In this document: positions 1 to 5,164 of the stretch, piece after piece
Layout: every line of letters begins with the position of its first letter
How positions within the stretch are numbered: position 1 is the stretch's first letter
Source of the DNA: ATZT02 sp964639395
GTDB taxonomy: Bacteria > Actinomycetota > Actinomycetes > S36-B12 > UBA5976
Assembly (NCBI GenBank): GCA_964639395.1
Contig: CAZXCT010000082.1
Location: forward strand, 1 to 5,164
Reading direction: 5' to 3'
Length of the DNA: 5,164 nt
Notes under the pieces: generated by a model
Databases searched by the model: none
Told to the model about the DNA's origin: nothing
Seen by the model: the letters and a program-made list of their open reading frames with translations, nothing else
Made by a program: the position numbers and the translations under genes

Positions 1-52
1 GTCATTCTTGCACTAAATATGAAATATTGACTACATGACCCCGAGTTTTTTT

Positions 53-72
53 CGTCACCTAATAGGGTAACG
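53..72. repeat. imperfect inverted repeat in the leader upstream of the Bax-inhibitor-like gene
   Basis: The arms CGTCACC (53-59) and GGTAACG (66-72) are complementary apart from one C/A mismatch and are separated by a 6-base AT-rich centre (TAATAG). The repeat lies about 85 bases upstream of the GTG start at 157, upstream of the -10-like box at 122-127, where a repressor or activator site could sit. No T-run follows it, so it is unlikely to be a terminator. No regulator gene is visible nearby, and a 7-bp imperfect repeat could arise by chance. Confidence 0.25.
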
Positions 73-121
73 AGTAGCCCTTCTGCGTTAGAATTGTTAA
101 AATTGTGAGTACCTGTTAACG

Positions 122-127
122 TATAAA
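122..127 (+). promoter_or_regulatory. possible -10 box for the Bax-inhibitor operon
   Basis: TATAAA matches the sigma-70-type TATAAT in five of six positions and would place transcription start near 134, about 23 bases before the GTG at 157, leaving room for the ribosome binding site. No convincing -35 box sits at 16-18 bases: TTGTTA at 94-99 is 22 bases away. TAAAAT at 98-103 is a competing -10 candidate, also without a good -35. The leader is AT-rich, so such boxes appear easily; the call is tentative. Confidence 0.25.
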
Positions 128-143
128 AAAGAGTCAACAACCT

Positions 144-148
144 AGGAG
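144..148 (+). promoter_or_regulatory. Shine-Dalgarno site that decides the start of the Bax-inhibitor-like gene
   Basis: AGGAG ends at 148. The upstream GTG at 148-150 overlaps this motif and cannot be served by it. The in-frame GTG at 157-159 lies 8 bases downstream, a normal spacing. The site therefore selects 157 as the start and removes three residues (MSQ) from the longest reading. Confidence 0.7.
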
Positions 149-156
149 TGAGCCAA

Positions 157-930
157 GTGCAAACCAACAATCCGGTGATGCGCAGATATGCCGATTTTCG
201 CGAGCCAGTAGGCGCTTTAGACCAGCAGACCAATTCAGCTTTACCGGGTCAGCGGGTAGTAACGCTTGACGACGTGGTGATGAAGTCAGCCATGATGTTG
301 GCAGTGCTTTTGGTCGGTGCATTTTTTGGTTGGAGCTTGGCCCCAACTAATCCTGCGATCGCATTTATTGCCATGGGGATTGGCTTCGTTCTGGGCTTGG
401 TTAATATTTTCAAAAAGCAGGTCTCTCCAGCTTTAGTCTTGACCTATGCGGCTGCCCAAGGAGTTTTTCTTGGGGCAATTAGTTACATCTTTCAAACTGC
501 TTTCGCCCAACAAGGTACAAATCTGGTAGGTAACACCGTAATGGCAACAGTAATTGCTTTTGGTGTGATGTTGACCTTGTATAAAACTGGTGTTGTAAAA
601 GTAAATGCAAAATTTATAAAGATAATGATGGTGGCCTTAGTTTCTTACTTAGTCATCGCTATCTTCAGCTTCATTTCTTCATTTGCTGGGGTTGGTGGTG
701 GCTGGGGATTTTATGGCGTTGGCGGAATTGGAATCTTGCTAGTTCTAGTTGGTGTGGGATTAGCTACTTTCAGTTTGGCACTTGATTTCGAGGCAATCAA
801 TCAAGCAGTTGACATGAATCTTCCTGAAAAAGAAGCTTGGAAGCTAGCCTTTGGATTAATTTTGACATTGGTTTGGCTCTATATCGAATTTTTAAGACTA
901 TTTGCCTTATTAGCAGCAAATAGGGATTAA
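157..930 (+). CDS. Bax inhibitor-1/YccA-like seven-helix membrane protein
   Basis: This encodes a 257-residue integral membrane protein of the Bax inhibitor-1/TMBIM superfamily, in the actinobacterial YccA-like branch. Relatives are linked to calcium or proton leak (YetJ of Bacillus) and to modulation of the FtsH protease (YccA of E. coli); the role here is not known. The hydrophilic N-terminus begins MQTNNPVMRR, resembling the M..NPV..R opening I recall from actinobacterial members. Seven hydrophobic stretches follow at about residues 40-60, 66-85, 90-112, 124-143, 153-177, 188-209 and 228-253. The end pattern LALDFEAIN ... AWKLAFGLILTLVWLYIEFLR is typical; Asp210 and Glu244 are candidates for the acidic pair that forms the YetJ pH sensor, with Glu in place of the second Asp. 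GTG 157 is preferred over GTG 148 because of AGGAG spacing and the family N-terminus. A small ORF follows after 3 bases, probably co-transcribed. Codon use and GC (47% in the 60-base sample 661-720) match the conserved neighbours. Confidence 0.88.
   Translation: MQTNNPVMRRYADFREPVGALDQQTNSALPGQRVVTLDDVVMKSAMMLAVLLVGAFFGWSLAPTNPAIAFIAMGIGFVLGLVNIFKKQVSPALVLTYAAAQGVFLGAISYIFQTAFAQQGTNLVGNTVMATVIAFGVMLTLYKTGVVKVNAKFIKIMMVALVSYLVIAIFSFISSFAGVGGGWGFYGVGGIGILLVLVGVGLATFSLALDFEAINQAVDMNLPEKEAWKLAFGLILTLVWLYIEFLRLFALLAANRD
922..926 (+). promoter_or_regulatory. ribosome binding site supporting the TTG start of the small ORF
   Basis: AGGGA at 922-926 lies inside the last codons of the Bax-inhibitor-like gene, 7 bases before TTG 934. 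There is no ATG in the small ORF, so this motif is the main argument for initiation at the TTG. Ribosomes finishing at the TAA (928-930) would also be positioned to re-initiate here. Confidence 0.45.
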
Positions 931-933
931 GCA

Positions 934-1218
934 TTGGTAATCAATTTAGAAGAGAGTGTAAAACTCTCTTCTAAATTACGTGCTTTGGCTTTATACAAAT
1001 TTAATAAAAAAGTAGAAAACAATTTAACGCTTGGTGAAACAATCTTCAACGAAATTGCCAGCATATTTACTGAACTAGCTGCCATTAAGCCAATCAAATA
1101 TTTGGGCCCAGCCTCATTAGGGGATCAGCTAGCGGTGGCAATTAGCGAAATATTAAGAACAAATTCTTTCATTGAAAATTATCAACCACAGTTGCGCAAG
1201 ATTAGTAACTTGATTTAA
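934..1218 (+). CDS. small hypothetical protein, 94 residues, TTG start
   Basis: I do not recognise this protein. It starts with TTG three bases after the Bax-inhibitor stop and in the same frame, with AGGGA 7 bases upstream. It has no Met codon at all; the next in-frame alternative, TTG 985, has no ribosome binding site. The product looks soluble and mostly helical, with likely helices near residues 4-26, 33-50, 61-76 and 79-93, many Lys/Glu/Leu/Ile residues, a GPASLGDQL segment at about 58-66, and no Cys, signal peptide or membrane segment. Its placement suggests a second gene of the same transcript. Codons 4-15 coincide with a perfect inverted repeat, which could reduce independent initiation. 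Its last 17 bases overlap the 3' end of rsgA on the other strand. The protein-like composition over 94 codons favours a real gene, but a non-coding 3' region of the upstream gene cannot be excluded. Confidence 0.6.
   Translation: MVINLEESVKLSSKLRALALYKFNKKVENNLTLGETIFNEIASIFTELAAIKPIKYLGPASLGDQLAVAISEILRTNSFIENYQPQLRKISNLI
943..977. repeat. perfect 15-bp inverted repeat (strong RNA hairpin) at the junction of the two + strand genes
   Basis: The left arm AATTTAGAAGAGAGT (943-957) and right arm ACTCTCTTCTAAATT (963-977) are exact reverse complements around a 5-base loop (GTAAA). The stem begins 13 bases after the Bax-inhibitor stop and 7 bases after the TTG start codon of the small ORF, so it falls within the footprint of an initiating ribosome. 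No T-run follows (next bases ACGTG), so it is not a classic intrinsic terminator. It could be a U-less terminator, an mRNA 3'-end stabiliser or processing site, a translation-blocking hairpin, or a protein-binding DNA palindrome. The structure is seen directly; the role is inference. Confidence 0.8.
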
Positions 1219-2191
1219 TTGCGCTTAAAATTCTTTGTAGTGAATTAACCTTTGCTTGTAATTTTGGATTTTCTGCTGCGACCTTAACTAATTCACAAGC
1301 TGAATCTTGATGGGTGCAAGATTTAGGGCAGTTCACAGCAATATCATTTAGATCAGACATTGCGGCTAAAACCGTTTCAGGATGTACGTGGGCTAAACCA
1401 AAACTTCTTAGACCGGGTGTATCAATTACCCAAGTATCTGTACTTAGCAAAATAGCAATTGCGCTAGTAGAAGTGTGCTTGCCTTTACCTGTTAATTCAT
1501 TCACAACACCCACACTTCGCATAGCCTTAGGGGAAAGTCGATTTACTAAGCTTGATTTACCAACACCTGAGGCACCTATTAGCACGGTAGTTTGATTTTT
1601 TAAAAGTAAATTTAATTCGCTCAAATCAGAATCTTTATCAATAGTGATAATAGGGATTTCAAAATCTTTGTATAGTTCGATTAGCTCGGCAGGGTCTTTA
1701 AGATCTTTTTTAGTAATTATTAAAATCGGTGTGGCGTCAGCATCAAAAGCTGCCACAATTGCTCGATCAATAAATCTTAACTGTGGGTCGGGATTAGCAA
1801 TTGCAGTCACGATTCCTATTTGCGTTGCATTAGTTACCAACATTTGCTCGGCAGATTGAGAGTCATCGGCACTCTTTTTTAAGACATTCTTTCTTTCTTG
1901 GATTTCTACAATGCGAGCTAAATCAGTCGGTCGTTCAAAGTTGACTTCAGTCAACCCCACGCGATCACCTACCACCACGCCTTTTCTACCTAAAGCCCTA
2001 GCTTTTATCGCGTAGATATTTAAGTAATCATGCTCAGGCAGGGTGACAGTAAATCGGCCGCGGTCCACTGTTATCACTATTCCAAGGGTCAGATCTTTAT
2101 AAACCCGAGTTTGTTTAGTTCTTGGTCTAGTTTTGTTTCGCTTAGGACGAAACTTTATGTCTTCTTCAGAATATTGATTATTTTGCTTCAT
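1202..2191 (-). CDS. rsgA: small ribosomal subunit biogenesis GTPase RsgA (YjeQ family)
   Basis: RsgA is a cytoplasmic, ribosome-stimulated GTPase that acts in late 30S maturation. The 329 residues show the full layout: a basic N-terminal tail (residues 13-29, many Arg/Lys), an OB-fold (about 36-98), then the circularly permuted GTPase with G4 first (TKKD, 160-163), then G1 P-loop GASGVGKS (206-213), G2 threonine in GKGKHT (Thr240) and G3 DTPG (257-260). The residue after DTPG is Leu, as in the hydrophobic-substituted HAS-GTPases to which RsgA belongs. A C-terminal zinc knuckle uses Cys288, Cys292, His294 and Cys299; its spacing (C-X3-C-X-H-X4-C) is one residue shorter in both gaps than in E. 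coli and B. subtilis. The ATG overlaps the aroA TGA in ATGA, and no good Shine-Dalgarno motif precedes it, so translational coupling is likely. The gene is intact. Its 3' end overlaps the convergent small ORF by 17 bases. Confidence 0.96.
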   Translation of the reverse strand: MKQNNQYSEEDIKFRPKRNKTRPRTKQTRVYKDLTLGIVITVDRGRFTVTLPEHDYLNIYAIKARALGRKGVVVGDRVGLTEVNFERPTDLARIVEIQERKNVLKKSADDSQSAEQMLVTNATQIGIVTAIANPDPQLRFIDRAIVAAFDADATPILIITKKDLKDPAELIELYKDFEIPIITIDKDSDLSELNLLLKNQTTVLIGASGVGKSSLVNRLSPKAMRSVGVVNELTGKGKHTSTSAIAILLSTDTWVIDTPGLRSFGLAHVHPETVLAAMSDLNDIAVNCPKSCTHQDSACELVKVAAENPKLQAKVNSLQRILSAIKSSY

Positions 2192-3474
2192 GCGCTAACT
2201 AGATTATGCCAAAGCGATTGAAAATTAGTCATAGTCTTACTGGTGCATTCGATATCGTCAATTTCAATCCCTGATACCCGCAACCCAATAATGGCACCAG
2301 CCGTTGCCATTCGATGATCAGCAAAACTTTGCCATTGTCCGCCATGAAGTTGATTTGGTTTAATACTTAATCCATCGGGTAATTCTTGCGCGTTAATGCC
2401 AATTTGCGTTAAGTCATGCACTAATGCGGCAAGGCGATCTGTTTCATGACCTCGCAAATGCGCAATCCCCGTTATTTCACTTTGTCCGTCGGCTAAAGCC
2501 ATTAAAGCGGCAATTGCAGGAGTGAGCTCACCTAGATCTTTTAAGTTAATTGAAAGCGGTTTAATGATCTTTGGCCCTATGAGAGTTAATCCGTTTTCAT
2601 CAACATTTATTTCAGCACCCATCTTTTTTAGAATTTCTGGTAAGTAACCACCAGCTTGAGTGGTTGATTTTGGCCAATCCTTGATGGTAACGCTGCCGCT
2701 AGTAACCATCGCCGCGGCAAGAAATGGTGCGGCATTTGAAAGATCGGGTTCAATCTTCCAATGATTCCCTGCGACTAGCGATGGTTTGACTACCCAACTA
2801 TGCGTTTTAGCATCAACTAATTGATATTCACACCCAACACCTATTTCATTAAGCATCTGTATCGTCATTTCGATATGCGGAAAACTCGGAAGGTTGCTTC
2901 CTTGGTGGGTAATCGTTAATCCAAAATCAAAACGGGGGGCTGCTAATAAAAGTCCAGAAACAAACTGGCTTGAGCTAGAAGCATCAATAGTTATCGCTTT
3001 ACCAGAAATGTGTCCATGACCTTCAATTGAGAATGGTAAAAAACCATTATTTTCATCATTGACGCTAACCCCTAGTTGCTTAAGCGCATCTATCATGACC
3101 TTCATGGGGCGGACGCGAGCTTGTTCATCGCCATTAAAAAAAACTTTAGAGTGAGATAGTGCAGCTAGTGGCGGAACAAATCGCATTACCGTTCCGGCTA
3201 GTCCTACGTCAATATTGATTACATCACTAGTTGTTATTTGCGGTTCAATAAAAACTTTTTCGCCATCTTGTGAAACTTTTGCACCAAGTGAACGAATTGC
3301 ATCCAACATTAAATTAGTGTCTCGGGCGACTAAAGGGTGCTCAATGACTGATTCACTATTTGCAAGTGCGGCAAGAATGTAAGCGCGATTAGTCTGTGAC
3401 TTTGAGCCTGGGATCTGCACTGCTCCAACCACTGGTTTAGTAGCAGTTGGGGCAATCCAAGGATTGTGGTTCAT
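2188..3474 (-). CDS. aroA: 3-phosphoshikimate 1-carboxyvinyltransferase (EPSP synthase)
   Basis: This cytoplasmic enzyme transfers the enolpyruvyl group of PEP to shikimate-3-phosphate, the sixth step of the shikimate pathway towards chorismate and aromatic amino acids. The 428-residue protein is full length. Visible motifs are PGSKS with Lys25, Ser26 and Arg30 near the N-terminus; LAGTVMRFVPP (92-102), the PEP/glyphosate loop; NGDEQARVRPM (114-124); SSSSQ (166-170), the shikimate-phosphate site; GELTPAIAAL (315-324), with Glu316 where E. coli has the catalytic Asp313; RGHETDR (341-347); ADHRMA (385-390); and Lys413 near the C-terminus. The Gly equivalent to E. coli Gly96 is kept (Gly94). Leu92, Phe99 and Glu316 differ from the E. 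coli enzyme but match the actinobacterial subtype as I recall it. The ATG at 3474 lacks a Shine-Dalgarno site and lies just below a TATACT box, suggesting a leaderless message. It overlaps rsgA by 4 bases and follows the membrane gene by 31 bases. Confidence 0.97.
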   Translation of the reverse strand: MNHNPWIAPTATKPVVGAVQIPGSKSQTNRAYILAALANSESVIEHPLVARDTNLMLDAIRSLGAKVSQDGEKVFIEPQITTSDVINIDVGLAGTVMRFVPPLAALSHSKVFFNGDEQARVRPMKVMIDALKQLGVSVNDENNGFLPFSIEGHGHISGKAITIDASSSSQFVSGLLLAAPRFDFGLTITHQGSNLPSFPHIEMTIQMLNEIGVGCEYQLVDAKTHSWVVKPSLVAGNHWKIEPDLSNAAPFLAAAMVTSGSVTIKDWPKSTTQAGGYLPEILKKMGAEINVDENGLTLIGPKIIKPLSINLKDLGELTPAIAALMALADGQSEITGIAHLRGHETDRLAALVHDLTQIGINAQELPDGLSIKPNQLHGGQWQSFADHRMATAGAIIGLRVSGIEIDDIECTSKTMTNFQSLWHNLVSA

Positions 3475-3483
3475 CTGAGAATA

Positions 3484-3489
3484 AGTATA
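3484..3489 (-). promoter_or_regulatory. possible -10 box driving aroA-rsgA as a leaderless transcript
   Basis: Read on the - strand, TATACT (3489 to 3484) matches TATAAT in five of six positions. It ends 9 bases before the aroA ATG, so transcription would begin at or within about three bases of the start codon. That fits the lack of any Shine-Dalgarno motif before aroA, and leaderless genes are common in actinobacteria. The -35 is weak: CTGACT (3509 to 3504) lies only 14 bases away. Read-through from the membrane gene is the alternative source of aroA mRNA. Confidence 0.4.
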
Positions 3490-3505
3490 GGTTAATCAAT
3501 TACAG

Positions 3506-5164
3506 TCAGTTAGACTCCACTACTTTCCAAATACCAAGGCCCGTGTCATTGTAAATGATTGGACCAGTCGACCAACTAACTGTTGAGTCGGTGTGTTCGG
3601 TCAGGTATTTATTCACCAAGTAGATTTCTTTCGCATGATCAGATGTTGCAAGATAAACTTTATCTTCTATTAAACTTGAAAAAAGATCTTCGGAAATTTC
3701 TACAGAATCAAGTTGTTCGAGCATTTCTGGAGATTTAATCGCCCATCCAATTAAAATCATGTGTTTCCAAATTTCTTCAGTTTTGCTAGGAGGCTTTGTT
3801 GGACTATGCGTTTTCATTAAAGTTGAATAAAAACTTGAGAAAGCAATAATAGGTCTATCTGGCGCAAAATTTAGAACTTTATCAAAATTTAATATCTGCT
3901 TATCTGCGGATTGCTTCCACCAGATTTCACTATCAACTTTGTAATAAGTATTAACCATAGTATTAATTATAAAAATACCAAAGATTAAGCTCAAGGTACA
4001 TAGACTAAAAAAATTTATTTTACTTCGTTTATCGTAATGCAATTGTTTATTATCCGTAGTTTGCAAATTTACATTTATTATAATAATACTCAAAATAAAA
4101 ATAAAAGTTAATGGAAGTAAAACTCTATCAGGAATTCTTCCTAATGATAAGATATACAAATTAAGAAAGTAAAAAACGAGTAAATACAAAGTTATAACAA
4201 ATAATTTTCTTTGTCCAAACAAAAATAAAATTATTATTAGAGCTATAATCATATAAAATAATAAAGATTTATGCTTATCAATAAAAGTAAGATTTAGCTT
4301 TTCTGCTGTGTCATATAAAAAAAGTAAAGAATTACCTGTAAAAGTTAAATCTGTTATTTGCAAAAACTTCTGACTTGAATATACTTCTGAATTTGCAAAA
4401 TAAAATTTATCGACAAGTAAATTGAAGTCATTACTACTCCATCCAACCTGTTTAGCGGAGAAAGATAATTTATTTTCCCAATTACTGGTGGGATTGTAGT
4501 CGAGAACCTTTCCAAGAGAATCGTAATGATAAATGTACAGTTGCTTCTCTGATGAAATGAAAGGAGAATTTTTGTGGAGGTCTGCGAGGGCTATTCCGAG
4601 AGAAATTCCAACAACAACAATTACATAGGTGAATTTTATGATTTCAGGTTTGTCTGGTTTTTTTCTATATTCAACAGCCCAATGTATAGCTATAAGTGTG
4701 ATAGCTAACGCAATAACCAATAGCCCAGCCTCTGGGCGCCAAAAAATTCCAAGAGACATTAAAATTAGTCCATAGATTCTAATAAATCTAGAGTGATGAA
4801 ATAGACTTAAAAGAAATCCAACTCCTGTTGCTAGAATAGAAGTTTGTGTAAATTGTAATTCAAAAAAAAATATTAAAAAATAAAATAAAGTTCCGATTAA
4901 TATAATTAATAAAAATATTTTTATATAGAAATCAGGATAATTACTAATAGAATCTATTAGTAAAAAAAATCCAAACGCAAATAATCCAAGCGTCGTTAAC
5001 ATTACAATTGTGTACCATGAAAAATTTTGATTTAGAAGATATAATTGTGAGATTATTAAACTTAAAGGCTTTGACGTAAATAATAGTTCTGCAGATGGCT
5101 CGCCATAAAGTATGCCACTTGTAATCATCATCTGAGTAAAATCATCATTTGTTTGGAAATAAAC
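3506..5164 (-). CDS. polytopic membrane protein, GT-C glycosyltransferase-like, 5' end beyond the window
   Basis: The gene is incomplete: the frame stays open for the 11 codons from ATG 5131 to the window edge, giving at least 552 residues. Those codons read VYFQTNDDFTQ, and the Asp-Asp followed by a short SG..YGEPS loop resembles a conserved opening I recall from large uncharacterised membrane proteins. An acidic pair in the first outer loop is also usual in GT-C glycosyltransferases. Counting from the 5131 Met, about ten hydrophobic segments lie near residues 39-62, 70-91, 96-113, 116-133, 134-152, 166-183, 287-305, 308-329, 337-355 and 372-394. A soluble domain of about 100 residues lies between the sixth and seventh (YDSLGKVLDYNP, VGWSSNDFNLL, FANSEVYSS), and a C-terminal soluble domain of about 145 residues ends in IWKVVESN. 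A surface-polysaccharide or lipid-linked sugar role is plausible but unproven. The 5' and central parts are strikingly AT-rich, unlike aroA, rsgA and the gene's own 3' end, which may indicate transfer. aroA follows after 31 bases. Confidence 0.75.
   Translation of the reverse strand, partial: VYFQTNDDFTQMMITSGILYGEPSAELLFTSKPLSLIISQLYLLNQNFSWYTIVMLTTLGLFAFGFFLLIDSISNYPDFYIKIFLLIILIGTLFYFLIFFFELQFTQTSILATGVGFLLSLFHHSRFIRIYGLILMSLGIFWRPEAGLLVIALAITLIAIHWAVEYRKKPDKPEIIKFTYVIVVVGISLGIALADLHKNSPFISSEKQLYIYHYDSLGKVLDYNPTSNWENKLSFSAKQVGWSSNDFNLLVDKFYFANSEVYSSQKFLQITDLTFTGNSLLFLYDTAEKLNLTFIDKHKSLLFYMIIALIIILFLFGQRKLFVITLYLLVFYFLNLYILSLGRIPDRVLLPLTFIFILSIIIINVNLQTTDNKQLHYDKRSKINFFSLCTLSLIFGIFIINTMVNTYYKVDSEIWWKQSADKQILNFDKVLNFAPDRPIIAFSSFYSTLMKTHSPTKPPSKTEEIWKHMILIGWAIKSPEMLEQLDSVEISEDLFSSLIEDKVYLATSDHAKEIYLVNKYLTEHTDSTVSWSTGPIIYNDTGLGIWKVVESN

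Noticed and set aside
1..52. Left edge: possible 3' tail of an upstream gene (open frame to TGA at 28-30), a divergent start (ATG on the - strand at 5-3), or a terminator ending in T7 at 46-52.
   Set aside because: The tail is only nine codons, the divergent ORF leaves the window almost at once without a good ribosome site, and no stem precedes the T-run.
134..346. A 70-codon - strand frame over the start of the Bax-inhibitor gene, and a 63-codon + strand frame at 2030-2221.
   Set aside because: Both overlap conserved genes on the other strand and their translations have no recognisable features.
355..362. GCGATCGC octamer (inside the 10-base palindrome TGCGATCGCA at 354-363), identical to the cyanobacterial HIP1 repeat.
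   Set aside because: It occurs once, inside the Bax-inhibitor coding sequence where it encodes ordinary residues, and the genes are not cyanobacterial in type. A single copy has no weight.
1194..1224. GCGCAA / TTGCGC arms between the convergent genes as a bidirectional terminator.
   Set aside because: The arms are only 6 bp around a 19-base loop, and neither side has a proper T-run. Too weak to call.
1314..1859. Open + strand frames of 71-93 codons across rsgA (1314-1595, 1644-1859).
   Set aside because: They lie wholly within the well-supported rsgA gene on the opposite strand, show no family motifs, and are shadows of its codon pattern.
2281..3200. AroA residue differences from E. coli (Leu92, Phe99, Glu316) as signs of glyphosate tolerance or lost activity.
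   Set aside because: They match the actinobacterial EPSP synthase pattern as I recall it. Other catalytic and binding motifs are intact and the key glycine is retained, so there is no basis for either claim.

Overview
The window holds five protein genes packed with almost no spare DNA: two on the + strand (157-1218) and three on the - strand (5164 back to 1202). The two groups converge and overlap tail to tail. The AroA and RsgA subtypes seen here, the aroA-rsgA gene pair, a Bax-inhibitor-like protein with an actinobacterial-style NPV..RR N-terminus, moderate-to-low GC (about 45-48% in the 60-base samples I counted from conserved genes) and very short gaps all suggest a streamlined, low-GC actinobacterium. 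A freshwater planktonic lineage of the acI / Nanopelagicales type would fit. This placement is inference from motifs, not from a database match.

Region 1-156 is a short non-coding leader. It has a possible operator-like inverted repeat, a weak -10-like box and a clear AGGAG ribosome binding site. Region 157-930 encodes a seven-helix Bax inhibitor-1/YccA-like membrane protein. Three bases after its stop, a TTG-started small hypothetical ORF (934-1218) begins. Its first codons are written into a perfect 15-bp inverted repeat (943-977), the most clearly non-random DNA structure in the window.

On the - strand, an incomplete gene for a polytopic membrane protein (5164 to 3506, running off the right edge) is followed after 31 bases by aroA (3474 to 2188; EPSP synthase of the shikimate pathway). 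aroA overlaps rsgA (2191 to 1202; a GTPase that matures the small ribosomal subunit) by four bases (ATGA), the arrangement expected for translational coupling. aroA may also be read from its own promoter as a leaderless or nearly leaderless mRNA. The membrane gene is much more AT-rich in its central and upstream parts than its neighbours. It resembles multi-helix GT-C-type glycosyltransferases or polysaccharide-related membrane proteins, but its function is not established.

I found no RNA genes, mobile elements, CRISPR arrays or evident novel multi-gene system. The items most worth checking are the 15-bp hairpin at the junction of the two + strand genes, the AT-rich membrane gene with its off-window start, and the corrected start of the Bax-inhibitor gene.
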